A stretch of 64,000 bases of DNA from Thermohalobaculum sp039821125 (GCA_039821125.1 JBCBOR010000007.1:46156-110155), one strand, 5' to 3'. Shown: positions 18,313-27,203, numbered from the stretch's first letter. Numbers and translations are program-made. Notes: a model not told the origin generated them from the sequence alone.

Positions 18313-19134
18313 ATGAGACGGACGTCCATGTTTCGGATTTCAAGTTTAACCATCGCGGCAGTGATTGCCTGTGTGATGTCGGGGGGTGGCGCAGTGGCCG
18401 AAATCTCGGATGACGCCGTCGATTACATGATGGATCCGCCGGATGCCGCGATCTACGAGCAGAAGGACGGCTATTCGACCTATCGCGCCACCCCGATGAC
18501 GCCAGCGGTGCGTGAGCTGGTGCGCCGGGTGGTTCTCGTTCAGGACGCGGCGGAGGCAGCGGCGCCGCGCTTTCACCCCCTTACGCCTTTCGGATCCGAA
18601 GACGGCTGGGGCGACTATGTCCGCGCATTCGGCACTTCGGACGATCTGGCGACCGCCAAGGCGGCTGTCGGGCTGATCCCGCAGCTCTACGATTTTCAAC
18701 AAAGGGCGCAGCTTGCGCCGGGCACCTATGCACTGCGGAACATCTCGGCCGAGTCGATCCGCCAGCGGTTTGCCTATCTCGAAGTCGATGATGCCTATCT
18801 CGGCCTGACGCCGTCAGGCGAGGTCATCGTGACCGAGGATCACCTGGCGCTGCTCCGCGAGATGCTGTGGGAGTGGCCGAACGAGTACGACATCGAGGAC
18901 ATGACCGCGTTCGGTGCCGTTCCTGCTCCGATGGTCGATCCGAAGCGGCCCTATGGCGATATGGGGTATTTTCAGCTCGACGTGCACCGGATCCTGGGCT
19001 GGCCCGTGGAGCAACGGACCGAGGAAGGCTGGATCCGTCTGACCGAGGCGCAGGACGAGGCCGGAGCGCGCCTGCACACGCAGATGCTGGGCGTCATGCA
19101 GGTCTTCCTCGAGCGGGCTGAGTTGCCAAATTAA
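18313..19134 (+). CDS. secreted protein of unknown function
   Basis: 273 aa. The N-terminus (RTSMFRISSLTIAAVIAC) followed by GGGAVAE is a Sec-type signal peptide, so the mature protein is periplasmic or extracellular. The mature part is acidic and rich in Tyr/Trp (e.g. WGDYVRAFG, LREMLWEWPNEYDIEDM), without a recognisable domain. ATG 18313 or 18328. It sits between soxB and soxD together with a minus-strand small membrane protein, a position where sarcosine oxidase operons normally have nothing. Confidence 0.65.
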   Translation: MRRTSMFRISSLTIAAVIACVMSGGGAVAEISDDAVDYMMDPPDAAIYEQKDGYSTYRATPMTPAVRELVRRVVLVQDAAEAAAPRFHPLTPFGSEDGWGDYVRAFGTSDDLATAKAAVGLIPQLYDFQQRAQLAPGTYALRNISAESIRQRFAYLEVDDAYLGLTPSGEVIVTEDHLALLREMLWEWPNEYDIEDMTAFGAVPAPMVDPKRPYGDMGYFQLDVHRILGWPVEQRTEEGWIRLTEAQDEAGARLHTQMLGVMQVFLERAELPN

Positions 19135-19149
19135 CCAATGCCGGGACCG

Positions 19150-19377
19150 CTATCCCCGGCAATTCCCTTGATTGCCCAGATGTGCGAGCCCGCCGTTCTG
19201 AATGAAGGCCGCTTTGTCCGGTGCCTCATTCTGTGCGTGCGAGCGGTGCGCACTGGAATGCTCCTGTGGTGGAGCATTGCGTTCGATCGCCTTCAGCCGC
19301 AGGTGCCAGTAAACAGCAAACCCGATGGCGACGAGGGTTACAAAAAGAACAATAAACCATCCATCCATACGATGCAT
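19150..19377 (-). CDS. small single-helix membrane protein
   Basis: 75 aa (72 if it starts at ATG 19368). One clear membrane helix at the N-terminus (GWFIVLFVTLVAIGFAVYW) is followed by a basic stretch (RLKAIER) and a polar tail rich in His/Asn/Gln. It converges on the secreted-protein gene (15-base gap). No family recognised; called for the clean hydrophobic helix with a positive-inside flank. Confidence 0.5.
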   Translation of the reverse strand: MHRMDGWFIVLFVTLVAIGFAVYWHLRLKAIERNAPPQEHSSAHRSHAQNEAPDKAAFIQNGGLAHLGNQGNCRG

Positions 19378-19748
19378 GTTCGTTGAGACGCGTGACCTGT
19401 CAAGTCACACCATCACCAACGGACAAGTGATTTTATCTGTTCGACGAATGCCTTGTGTGAAATCCGTCAAATTTTACAAGCAGTTTTCATGGAATTTTAA
19501 ACATGCGCGCTTAGACCCCCACCTGCTAGCGGAGGTGCCGGGTGACAGACGGGGCCTTCTGACGTCGACCTCTTCGGGGCCATGCTCCGAAGCCCAGGCT
19601 GCCTGTGGGGCGGCCAACGCCTACCCGTGGCGGCGCTGCCACATTTCTTGTCTTCGATACGCCCATGACGCATCGGCAGAGACACCGGGCCAGCGAGAGC
19701 AGCCCTTCTCATCAACGAGTATGGACACTTCAACGCCCGGCGGTTGCG
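19378..19748. other. 371-base interval without a convincing gene
   Basis: The first ~120 bases are AT-rich and include a GTGAC-N7-GTCAC dyad; the rest is GC-rich and carries the second copy of the CTACCCGTGGCGG hairpin repeat. Open frames here lack ribosome-binding sites and protein-like composition. It may hold promoters for the minus-strand small membrane protein. Confidence 0.5.
19621..19642. repeat. direct repeat copy 2 (CTACCCGTGGCGG) with hairpin
   Basis: Second copy of the 13-base repeat seen at 18181, again with GTGGC-N6-GCCAC. It lies 1,440 bases from copy 1 in the same orientation. Confidence 0.5.
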
Positions 19749-19913
19749 CTAAGAGCGGTCGGAGTCGCGCGCGATCGGTCTGGCACCAAGCCGGTATTCT
19801 TGGCGCAGCTTGCCGAACCGGGCGACGGCCTTGTTGATCCGTTCGTTCAAATCCTCGAGACGTGCGTCTTTGCGCGCTGTCTCATCATCTGCGGCCAGCT
19901 TTTGTGTTGTCAT
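19749..19913 (-). CDS. small charged protein, 54 aa, unknown
   Basis: The ATG at 19913 has a strong Shine-Dalgarno (CAGGAGGCG) seven bases upstream. The product (MTTQKLAADDETARKDARLE, then LNERINKAVARFGKLRQEY) is an amphipathic, probably helical protein without membrane segments. Upstream DNA is strikingly AT-rich, with TTGACA at 19957-19962 and TATAGT at 19937-19942 on the minus strand, but their 14-base spacing is short. No family recognised. Confidence 0.6.
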   Translation of the reverse strand: MTTQKLAADDETARKDARLEDLNERINKAVARFGKLRQEYRLGARPIARDSDRS

Positions 19914-20098
19914 TTTCGCCTCCTGCTGATGTTAAAACTATAAATGTAATTTTTAATGTCAATATAATATTTAATGGATGAATAGAACCCGCCAGCCGCA
20001 GGTGTCGGTGTTGAGCGAAAGGGTGCCGCGTCCCGACGCATGGACGGGGCAGCCTCGTGCCAATAGCCTGAGCATCGCGAAATTGTGGTGCCGAACCG

Positions 20099-20443
20099 AT
20101 GCTGGAATTCACCTGTCCCTATTGCGGTGCTGTCTGCGCCGAGACCGAGCTTCACCCGGGCGGTGAGGCGCATCTGACGCGCCATGGGCCAGGGTCATCC
20201 GACGGGGCGTTCACGGCCTACATGTTCGAGCGCAAGAACCCCAAGGGTGTGCATTTCGAGCGCTGGCGTCATCAGTACGGCTGCGGCAAGTGGTTCCACG
20301 CCGCACGCTGTACCGTGACGCTGGAGGTGTTCGGCACCTACTCGGCACAGGTCTCCGAACCGCCCGAGGACATCATCGCCGCGATCAAGGCCCGCCGTCC
20401 GGACTGGACGCCTGATTGGACCGTGGACGAGGAGGACGCCTGA
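20099..20443 (+). CDS. soxD: sarcosine oxidase delta subunit SoxD
   Basis: 114 aa zinc-binding small subunit. N-terminal FTCPYCGAV and later YGCGKWFHAARC supply the Cys/His ligands known for this subunit. The stop overlaps the soxA start by one base (TGATG), so soxD-soxA-soxG form a coupled unit even though soxB is displaced. Confidence 0.95.
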   Translation: MLEFTCPYCGAVCAETELHPGGEAHLTRHGPGSSDGAFTAYMFERKNPKGVHFERWRHQYGCGKWFHAARCTVTLEVFGTYSAQVSEPPEDIIAAIKARRPDWTPDWTVDEEDA

Positions 20444-23415
20444 TGGCGCGGCGTCTCGACACCGGTGGCCTGTTGATTGACCGGGATCAGCCCGTGCGCT
20501 TCACGTTCAACGGGCGCGAGATGGACGGGTTTGTCGGCGACACGCTGGCCTCGGCTTTGCTCGCCAATGATCAGGTATTGGTCGGGCGCTCGTTCAAATA
20601 TCACCGCCCGCGCGGCATCATGGCGAGCGGGGCGGAGGAGCCGAACGCGTTGTTGGGGGTCGGGAAAGGCGCGCGGTTCGAGCCGAACCAGCGGGCCACC
20701 ACGACCGAGCTGCACGACGGAATGGCGGCGACCAGCCAGAACCACTGGCCCTCGCTGGAACGGGATATCGCTGCGCTGAACGCCAAGGTTGCCGGGATGC
20801 TGCCGGTCTTCTCGGCCGGGTTCTACTACAAGACATTCCTCTACCCGCGCGCTGCCTGGAAGTGGCTGTATGAACCTGTGATCCGCCATGCGGCTGGGCT
20901 GGGTAAAGCACCGGTCAAACCTGACCCGGATACCTATGAACACCTGCACGCCCACACGGATGTGCTGGTGATCGGAGGCGGGATCGCCGGGATCGCCGCG
21001 GCGCGGCAGGCGGCCGAGGCCGGGCGCGAGGTTCTGCTGATCGAGCAGACGGCCCATTGGGGCGGGCGGGCTCTGACGGATGGCGACGTGATCGACGGTC
21101 ACGGTGCGCCCGATTGGGTGGCCGCCCAGATCGCAGCGCTCGAGGCAATGCCGAATGTCCGGCTGCGCACCCGGTGCATGGGGGCAGGGCTCTACGACCA
21201 TGGCTACGCGATGGCCTATGAGCGGGTCTCGGACCACCGCCCGGGCCAGCACGGTGCGCCGCGCCACCGGCTGTGGCGAATCCGGGCGCGTGAGATCGTG
21301 GTTGCCTCGGGCGCGATCGAGCGTCCGCTGACCTTTGCCAACAACGATCTGCCGGGGGTGATGCTGGCGTCTGCCGTGCGCGATTACATCGGCCTCTGGG
21401 GTGTGCTGCCCGGCCAGCGTGCGGTGGTTGTCGCCAACAACGATGACGCCTACCGGACCGCTCTGGCTTTGCACGACGCAGGCGCGAAGATCCAGGCGGT
21501 GGTCGATGTGCGGCCCGAGGTAACTGGCGCGCTGCCCGATCAGGCCCGTGCCCGGCAGATCGAGATCCTCACCGGCCACGGCATCGCCAAGGCCAGCGGC
21601 AAACACCGGGTCGAAGAGGTCGAGATCGGCCCGATCCAGCCCGACGGCACCATGGGGTCGCGCACGCTGCACCGGTTCTGCGATCTGGTCGCGGTCTCGG
21701 GCGGCTGGTCGCCTGTGGTGCACCTCTGGTCCCATTGCGGGGGGAAGCTGATCTGGGACGAGACGCACGCCATGTTCCGCCCGGACCCGTCCCACGCTCC
21801 GATGGGCGCCGATGGGCAGGCCAACACGCGCGTTGTCGGAGCGGCCAATGGCGACCTGACGACAGCGGCGATCCTGCCCTCGGCCAAGGTCGGCGCCTCC
21901 GAAGAAGCCACGATCCAGCCGCACTGGTTCACGCCCTCGCACGGCAAGTACGCTCATGGCACCAAGCACTTCGTCGATTTCCAGAACGATGTGACGGCGG
22001 CCGACGTGCGCCTCGCCGCGCGCGAGGGGTACGAGAGTGTCGAGCACACCAAGCGCTATACCACGCTGGGGATGGCGACGGATCAGGGCAAGACCTCGAA
22101 CATCAACGGGCTGGCCATGCTGGCCGAGGCTTTGGACAAGCCGATCCCGGAGGTCGGGACCACCACCTTCCGCCCACCCTATACGCCGATTTCGATGGGC
22201 GCGATCACCGGGTCCGCCACCGGGCCGCTGTTCAAGGCGGTGCGCCAGACGCCGATGCACGGCCACCACGCGGCCAACGGCGCGGACTGGGAGCCTGTGG
22301 GCGACTGGTATCGTGCCTACTGCTATCGCCGCGCGGGCGAGGACCGGCACGCTGCCGTGCACCGCGAGGTGCTGAACGCGCGGGCCCGCGTGGGGATGCT
22401 GGACGCCTCGACCCTTGGCAAGATCGTCGTCAAGGGGCCGGATGCGGGCACGTTCCTGGATCTGATCTACACCAACATGATGTCGACCCTGAAGCCGGGG
22501 CGGTGTCGCTATGGCCTGATGTGCAACGAGAACGGGTTCCTGTTCGATGACGGTGTCGTTGTGCGGACGGGGCCGGAGGAGTTCCTCTGCCACACCACCT
22601 CGGGCGGGGCCGACGGCGTGCATGGGCATATGGAAGAATGGCTCCAGACCGAGTGGTGGGATCTGAAGGTCCATACCCTCAACGTCACCGACCAATGGGC
22701 GCAGATCGCGGTTGCCGGCCCGAACGCGCGCAAGGTGCTCGAAGACGCCGGGTGCGATGTCGATCTTTCCGCCGCGGCGCTGCCCTTCATGTCCTATGTC
22801 GAGGGCACGCTGGCGGGGTGCCCGGTGCGGATCTTCCGGATCTCGTTCTCGGGCGAGCTCAGCTACGAGATCGCGACGCCTGCGGGCTATGGTCTGCCGC
22901 TCTGGCAGGCTTTGGAGACCGCAGGCGCGGCCCACGGGATCATGCCCTACGGGACCGAAGCGCTGCATATCATGCGGGCCGAGAAGGGCTTCATCATGAT
23001 CGGGGACGAGACCGACGGCACGGTCACGCCGCAGGATCTCGGCCTGAACTGGGCCGTCTCGAAGAAGAAGGACGACTTCATCGGCAAGCGTGCGCAACAG
23101 CGCAGCGACCTGACCCGTTCTGGCCGCAAGCAACTGGTCGGGCTGATGTGCGAGAACCCCAAGGACGTGCTGCCGGACGGTGCCCACGCGGTCAAACGCC
23201 TGCGCGAGCATATCGCGATGCCGACGATCGGGCACGTGACCTCGACCTATTACTCGCCGACGCTGGGGCATGGCATCGCCATGGGCCTGATCGAAGACGG
23301 TCTGAGCCGCCGCGGCGAGTGGCTGACCTTCCCCGTCGGCAAGGACCGGGTCATGCGGGCACAGATCGTCGATCCGGTGTTCTTTGATCCCGAGGGAGCG
23401 AAGCAGAATGTCTGA
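20443..23415 (+). CDS. soxA: sarcosine oxidase alpha subunit SoxA
   Basis: 990 aa, full length. N-terminal 2Fe-2S-like fold without the cluster ligands (FTFNGREMDGFVGDTLASAL), NAD-binding VLVIGGGIAGIAAARQA at about 170, then a C-terminal aminomethyltransferase (GcvT-like) folate domain with YGTEALHIMRAEKGFIMIG, where 5,10-methylene-THF is made. The ATG at 20443 immediately follows soxD; the frame is open further upstream but would overlap soxD. Confidence 0.96.
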   Translation: MARRLDTGGLLIDRDQPVRFTFNGREMDGFVGDTLASALLANDQVLVGRSFKYHRPRGIMASGAEEPNALLGVGKGARFEPNQRATTTELHDGMAATSQNHWPSLERDIAALNAKVAGMLPVFSAGFYYKTFLYPRAAWKWLYEPVIRHAAGLGKAPVKPDPDTYEHLHAHTDVLVIGGGIAGIAAARQAAEAGREVLLIEQTAHWGGRALTDGDVIDGHGAPDWVAAQIAALEAMPNVRLRTRCMGAGLYDHGYAMAYERVSDHRPGQHGAPRHRLWRIRAREIVVASGAIERPLTFANNDLPGVMLASAVRDYIGLWGVLPGQRAVVVANNDDAYRTALALHDAGAKIQAVVDVRPEVTGALPDQARARQIEILTGHGIAKASGKHRVEEVEIGPIQPDGTMGSRTLHRFCDLVAVSGGWSPVVHLWSHCGGKLIWDETHAMFRPDPSHAPMGADGQANTRVVGAANGDLTTAAILPSAKVGASEEATIQPHWFTPSHGKYAHGTKHFVDFQNDVTAADVRLAAREGYESVEHTKRYTTLGMATDQGKTSNINGLAMLAEALDKPIPEVGTTTFRPPYTPISMGAITGSATGPLFKAVRQTPMHGHHAANGADWEPVGDWYRAYCYRRAGEDRHAAVHREVLNARARVGMLDASTLGKIVVKGPDAGTFLDLIYTNMMSTLKPGRCRYGLMCNENGFLFDDGVVVRTGPEEFLCHTTSGGADGVHGHMEEWLQTEWWDLKVHTLNVTDQWAQIAVAGPNARKVLEDAGCDVDLSAAALPFMSYVEGTLAGCPVRIFRISFSGELSYEIATPAGYGLPLWQALETAGAAHGIMPYGTEALHIMRAEKGFIMIGDETDGTVTPQDLGLNWAVSKKKDDFIGKRAQQRSDLTRSGRKQLVGLMCENPKDVLPDGAHAVKRLREHIAMPTIGHVTSTYYSPTLGHGIAMGLIEDGLSRRGEWLTFPVGKDRVMRAQIVDPVFFDPEGAKQNV

Positions 23416-23974
23416 GCCGATCTCTGCGCTGGCCGGGTTTAAGCCCGTCGATCTCTACATCGGTGTCGCGGATGCGGGACGCACCGGGCAGGTGACGCTG
23501 AAGGGCGAGTTGTCCGACGGCAAGATCGCGGGTGCGCTGAAGAAACTCACAGGCGCCGAGACGCCCGCGCCCCTGACCGTCACGACCGGGGCTTCCGGGG
23601 CGCGTGTCGTCTGGATGGCGCCGGATGAAGTGCTGATCCTGCTCCCGACGGGTGATGCAGGGCCATTGGTGGCCGATCTTGGCGAGGCCCTGAAAGGGGT
23701 GCACCATCTGGCAACAGACGTCACCGACGCGCGGGCGGTGCTCTGCCTGACCGGGCCAAGCGTGCCGGAGGTTCTGGCCAAAGGTGCACCGATCGATCTG
23801 TCGCCCGCCGGGTTCCCGGTCGGTTGCGCCCGGCGCACGCATATGGCCGGGATCGCCGTGGCGCTCTGGCGGCGCGATCCCGAGACATGGGAGATCGTCT
23901 GCCTGCGCAGTTATGCGCATCATCTCTGGACGTGGCTCGAGGCCGCGGCACGCCCCGGCAGCGAGGTCGGCTGA
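23408..23974 (+). CDS. soxG: sarcosine oxidase gamma subunit SoxG
   Basis: 188 aa; overlaps the soxA end by 8 bases. GcvT-like small-subunit fold: APLTVTTGASGARVVWMAPDEVLILLP, then ATDVTDARAVLCLTGPSVPEVLAKG and SYAHHLWTWLEAAA. It completes the alpha-gamma-delta part of the heterotetramer. No folate genes follow it here. Confidence 0.93.
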   Translation: MSEPISALAGFKPVDLYIGVADAGRTGQVTLKGELSDGKIAGALKKLTGAETPAPLTVTTGASGARVVWMAPDEVLILLPTGDAGPLVADLGEALKGVHHLATDVTDARAVLCLTGPSVPEVLAKGAPIDLSPAGFPVGCARRTHMAGIAVALWRRDPETWEIVCLRSYAHHLWTWLEAAARPGSEVG

Positions 23975-24103
23975 CACCGGGCGCTGCGCCTGACGTCGCC
24001 GCCACAAGACCGGACAACTTTGCCGTAGCACGAAACCTGCCTTGCGTTTTTGGCTGATCTCATGCGCCGCATCACACCCTATCTCCGGGTCCGAACAGAA
24101 ATC

Positions 24104-24124
24104 GGGGCTTGGCCCCTCGCTTTT
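24104..24124 (+). terminator. possible weak terminator after soxG
   Basis: GGGGC / GCCCC 5-bp stem with a 3-base loop followed by TCGCTTTT, 130 bases after soxG and just before the ribosome-binding site of the next small gene. Confidence 0.35.
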
Positions 24125-24136
24125 GGGAGGAACCGG

Positions 24137-24289
24137 ATGCGGTCCGAAATGCCGACACATGAAGACGTCGCGGCTGTGGTCGCGCACGCCAAGCTTCTCC
24201 GCGGCCGGGTCCTTGCCAACCTCGTCGCGCAGGCCTGGCTGAGCGTGATCGAGGCGTTCCGGATACCGCATGCCTACCGTCACCTCTGA
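24137..24289 (+). CDS. small helical protein, 50 aa (RSP_7527-like?)
   Basis: The ATG at 24137 follows a strong Shine-Dalgarno (GGGAGG). The product contains MPTHEDVAAVVAHAKLLRG and VLANLVAQAWLSVIEAF: a short 'THEDV...A..LR...' helix pattern recalling the small RSP_7527 family of Rhodobacterales, which I cannot verify here. It is followed by a paired hairpin/terminator, so probably monocistronic. Confidence 0.55.
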   Translation: MRSEMPTHEDVAAVVAHAKLLRGRVLANLVAQAWLSVIEAFRIPHAYRHL

Positions 24290-24303
24290 GCGCGCGCAGG
24301 ATT

Positions 24304-24346
24304 TTGCCGTCGCCACTCCCCCAAACTCCCCCACAGGCGACGGCAA
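24304..24346 (+). repeat. 11-bp perfect hairpin
   Basis: TTGCCGTCGCC / GGCGACGGCAA with a 21-base C-rich loop, directly upstream of a second, terminator-type hairpin. It could be an RNA 3'-end structure or part of a tandem terminator. Confidence 0.6.
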
Positions 24347-24349
24347 GAA

Positions 24350-24378
24350 GGGCAGGTCTTCGGGCCTGCCCTTTTTTT
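24350..24378 (+). terminator. strong rho-independent terminator
   Basis: GGGCAGG / CCTGCCC stem, short loop, then seven T residues. It ends the small gene at 24137-24289 and insulates the methyltransferase gene. Confidence 0.85.
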
Positions 24379-24406
24379 GCGGCTCGCTTCGGGATAGGAG
24401 GGCGCA

Positions 24407-25585
24407 ATGACACGCCCCATCGTCAAATTGCGCCCGGGCAAGGGCAGGCGTCTCGCGCAGGGCGGCCCTTGGGTTTTCGCCGACGAGATCGCCATGGATC
24501 GGCGCACCAAGGGGATTGCGCCGGGCACCATCGTGACGCTGACCCAGGGCGAGCGGGCCCTCGGCACTGCCGCCTTCAACCCCGATAGCCAGATCGCGGC
24601 GCGTCTTCTGGACACGGATGCCGAAGCAGAGATCGATCAGCCTTGGCTTGATGCGCGGGTCGCCCATGCGTTGGCGCTGCGGGACCGTCTCTATGATGCG
24701 CCTTTTTATCGGCTTGTGCATGCCGAAGGCGACGGTCTGCCCGGCGTTGTCGTGGACCGGTTTGGCGACGCTCTGGTCGTGCAGCCGAATGCCGCCTGGG
24801 CGGACGGGCTCCTTGATCCGCTGGTCGCGGCGCTTGTCGATGCGACGGGTTGCGGTGCGGTGGTGGTGAACGCAACCGCCCGTGGCCGGGGGCTCGAGGG
24901 CTTGCCGACCGGGTTGGAGGTTGTGCGCGGCGACATCGGGGGGCCGGTCGCGGTGTCGATGAACGGGGCGACCTATCTGGCTGATCTGACCGCAGGGCAG
25001 AAGACAGGTCTGTTCTACGACCAGCGTCCGAACCATGCCTTCGTGCAGAGGCTGGCGCACGGTGCCCGGGTGCTGGATGTCTTCAGCCATGTCGGCGGCT
25101 TCGGTCTGGCGGCCTTGGCGGCGGGGGCATCGGAGGTGCTGGCCATCGACAGTTCTGCCCCGGCGCTGGCGCTTGCGGCAGAAGGCGCGGAGCGCATGGC
25201 CGCCGCCGCCGGGTTCGAGACGCGCAAGGCGGACGCCTTCGATGCTCTGTCGGATCTGGCAGGCGAGAGCTTTGATCTTGTGATCTGCGATCCGCCCGCT
25301 TTCGCGCCCAATAAAGGCGCGCTGAAGAACGGCTTGCGTGCCTATGAGAAAGTGGCGCGGCTGGCGGCACGCGTCGTTGCGCCCGGCGGGACCCTGGTGC
25401 TCTGCTCGTGCAGTCATGCAGCGGCGCCCGATCTCTTCCACGAGGCGTCGGTGAAGGGCGTCCGCGCCGCGGGTCGGCATGGCGGCCTGATCTGGTCTGG
25501 ACGCGCGGGCCCGGACCATCCGGTGCACCTTGGCCTGCCCGAGACGAGCTATCTGAAGGCGATGGTCTATCGCATGGCTGGATGA
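24407..25585 (+). CDS. RlmI-like class I rRNA (cytosine-C5) methyltransferase
   Basis: 392 aa. N-terminal PUA-like RNA-binding domain (VKLRPGKGRRLAQGGPWVF), central FYRLVHAEGDGLPGVVVDRF, then the SAM domain with KTGLFYDQRPNH, motif I VLDVFSHVGGFGLAALAAG, motif IV ICDPPAF and LCSCSHA. COG1092 organisation; the exact nucleotide target is inferred from RlmI. Its stop overlaps the PIN-domain gene start (ATGA). Confidence 0.9.
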   Translation: MTRPIVKLRPGKGRRLAQGGPWVFADEIAMDRRTKGIAPGTIVTLTQGERALGTAAFNPDSQIAARLLDTDAEAEIDQPWLDARVAHALALRDRLYDAPFYRLVHAEGDGLPGVVVDRFGDALVVQPNAAWADGLLDPLVAALVDATGCGAVVVNATARGRGLEGLPTGLEVVRGDIGGPVAVSMNGATYLADLTAGQKTGLFYDQRPNHAFVQRLAHGARVLDVFSHVGGFGLAALAAGASEVLAIDSSAPALALAAEGAERMAAAAGFETRKADAFDALSDLAGESFDLVICDPPAFAPNKGALKNGLRAYEKVARLAARVVAPGGTLVLCSCSHAAAPDLFHEASVKGVRAAGRHGGLIWSGRAGPDHPVHLGLPETSYLKAMVYRMAG

Positions 25586-26157
25586 CCCCGGCGCCTGACC
25601 GCGACAAGCTGGTCGTTCTCGATGCCTGTGTCATCTATCCGACCGTGCAACGGGAGATGCTGCTGAAGACCGCGCGCGCGGGCCTCTACCAACCGCTCTG
25701 GTCCGAACGCATCCTCGAGGAATGGCGCCTTGCGGTGGCGCGAAAGCAAGGGCCGGAGGATCTGGCGCGCACCGAGGGTGCGATCGCGCGGATGGTCGCT
25801 CACTGGCCCGGTGCCGCGGTCACGGCTGATCCGGCGGCAGAAGCGATGATCGATCTGCCGGATCCGGCGGATGCCCACGTGCTGGGAACCGCGTTGGCGG
25901 CAACAGCGCCGTTGATCCTGACGTTCAATCTCCGGGACTTCCCGGCGCGTGCGCTGGCGGTGCACGGCATCGCGGCCCGCCATCCCGATGGGTTCTTGTG
26001 GGAGGTGCTGTCCGGCCGGACCGATGAGATGTCCTGGGTGCTAGGCGGTGTCCTGACGGAACAGCGGATCACGCCGGACCGGGCCCGCGCAGCCCTGAAA
26101 CGGGCGCGCCTGCCACGTCTTGGCAAAGCCTGGGAGCATCATTCAAAGGCCTCGTAG
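25582..26157 (+). CDS. PIN-domain protein (RSP_2648 type)
   Basis: 191 aa. PIN nuclease layout: first acidic residue in VVLDACVIYP, EE in RILEEWRLA, and LPDPADAHVLGTALA plus TFNLRDFPA. The ATG at 25582 overlaps the methyltransferase stop by four bases. No antitoxin is adjacent, and the coupling to an rRNA methyltransferase suggests an RNA-processing or housekeeping role rather than a classic VapC toxin (inference). The 3' end overlaps the next, convergent gene by 19 bases. Confidence 0.8.
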   Translation: MTPAPDRDKLVVLDACVIYPTVQREMLLKTARAGLYQPLWSERILEEWRLAVARKQGPEDLARTEGAIARMVAHWPGAAVTADPAAEAMIDLPDPADAHVLGTALAATAPLILTFNLRDFPARALAVHGIAARHPDGFLWEVLSGRTDEMSWVLGGVLTEQRITPDRARAALKRARLPRLGKAWEHHSKAS

Positions 26158-26648
26158 TCTGGCGGTGGATCGGATCGGACGTTGAACAGGCTCAACACGG
26201 CAGCGATCAGTGCAGCACCTGCCAGAACCCAGTTCGACCAAGCTAGGATCTGTGAGAGAACATACCGGCTCGGCCATGACCGCTTGACGTCCTGCATGAT
26301 GTCCTCGACCGAGGCGAAGGCGTCCTGAACCCGCGGCCCGTCCGTGCCCAGGGCAAGCCCCCCCGTCAGACAAATCAGAATCGCAAGAAGGGATACCCCG
26401 CCGGGGATCAGCGCCGGCCATCTCGGCAATTGGCGGCGCCGGTAGCGTGATGCCGTCGCCCAGGTCCAGAGCGGCGCTGTGGCCATCCACCAGACCAGTG
26501 TCAGAAGCGATAGCAGTACAGTCTCCGGCCTTGTCCCCGGCCCGGTCAAATAGCGCGAGAACGGGGGCGCGACGACGGCAAAGCTGGTCGCCACCACAAC
26601 ACCCCCGAACACGGCGAGGGTCCCGATCAGGGCAAGCCCATAGCGCAT
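26139..26648 (-). CDS. four-helix membrane protein, unknown
   Basis: 169 aa from ATG 26648 (172 from GTG 26657). Hydrophobic helices lie near the N-terminus (ALIGTLAVFGGVVVATSFAV), at about 45-65, 80-100 and 140-160; a polar segment (DAFASVEDIMQDVKRSW) lies between the last two. No motif recognised. It follows another membrane-protein gene on the same strand, 71 bases upstream. Confidence 0.55.
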   Translation of the reverse strand: MRYGLALIGTLAVFGGVVVATSFAVVAPPFSRYLTGPGTRPETVLLSLLTLVWWMATAPLWTWATASRYRRRQLPRWPALIPGGVSLLAILICLTGGLALGTDGPRVQDAFASVEDIMQDVKRSWPSRYVLSQILAWSNWVLAGAALIAAVLSLFNVRSDPPPDYEAFE

Positions 26649-26719
26649 TCTGGTCACGGCATGCTCTTTTTCATCATGGGCTCTTCTGTTTCACATGCGG
26701 AGCGCGAGGCACAGCGGGA

Positions 26720-27127
26720 TCAGTCAAACACCTCGTCCGGACTGATCCTTCGTGAGGGCAGCAGGCAATCGATCATGATCCAAACGAAGGCCAGGACCGC
26801 AAGCACAGGAAGGCCCAGGATCAAGCCGACCGCAACAAAGATTTCGGTATCACTCGTTGTCGTCGTCTCGACCCAGTCGCGGTTCTGCAGGTGCCAGGCA
26901 ACGCCGAACGATGCGATGAAAATCCAAAGCAGCGTCAATCCGGCTGGCAGTTGTGCAGACCATGTGGGGCGGTCGCGCTCGATCAGTCGCAGTCGTGCAC
27001 CTTTGGTCCAGACGCGAAAGAACGCCACCCAAAGGATGGTGAACAGGAAGAGGTAGGTCATGAAGTCCCGGCCCATGCTCTTTCCGACGGACAAGACCGC
27101 CCACTCATCGTTTTGTTTGTCGAGCAC
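26720..27127 (-). CDS. three-helix membrane protein, unknown; start uncertain
   Basis: 135 aa from GTG 27127, the first usual start codon. Helices: FMTYLFLFTILWVAFF, LPAGLTLLWIFIASFGVAW and GLILGLPVLAVLAFVWIMI. The frame stays open upstream to 27217 and would encode another hydrophobic stretch (FVTLRAFGWFGLTLGLVIV) with no ATG/GTG/TTG, so the true protein may begin at a non-canonical codon near the purL stop, or the 5' end may have been altered. No family recognised. Confidence 0.45.
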   Translation of the reverse strand: MLDKQNDEWAVLSVGKSMGRDFMTYLFLFTILWVAFFRVWTKGARLRLIERDRPTWSAQLPAGLTLLWIFIASFGVAWHLQNRDWVETTTTSDTEIFVAVGLILGLPVLAVLAFVWIMIDCLLPSRRISPDEVFD

Positions 27128-27203
27128 GATGACAAGGCCCAGCGTCAGGCCAAACCATCCGAAGGCCCGCAGCGTGACGAAGATGAAGGACCGTCGGGTG
27201 ATC

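Noticed and set aside
19325..19837. 170-codon plus-strand frame in the soxB-soxD gap
   Set aside because: Crosses the AT-rich noncoding stretch and the antisense 54-aa gene; no ribosome-binding site, odd composition.
19937..19962. Consensus sigma70 promoter for the 54-aa gene
   Set aside because: Good hexamers (TTGACA, TATAGT) but a 14-base spacer, so not listed as a separate promoter feature.
20338..23271. 977-codon open frame antisense to soxA
   Set aside because: High-GC shadow of a well-supported gene; Arg/His/Gln/Pro-rich composition, no domain.
25582..26157. VapBC toxin-antitoxin module
   Set aside because: PIN domain present but no small antitoxin gene beside it; it is coupled to an rRNA methyltransferase instead.
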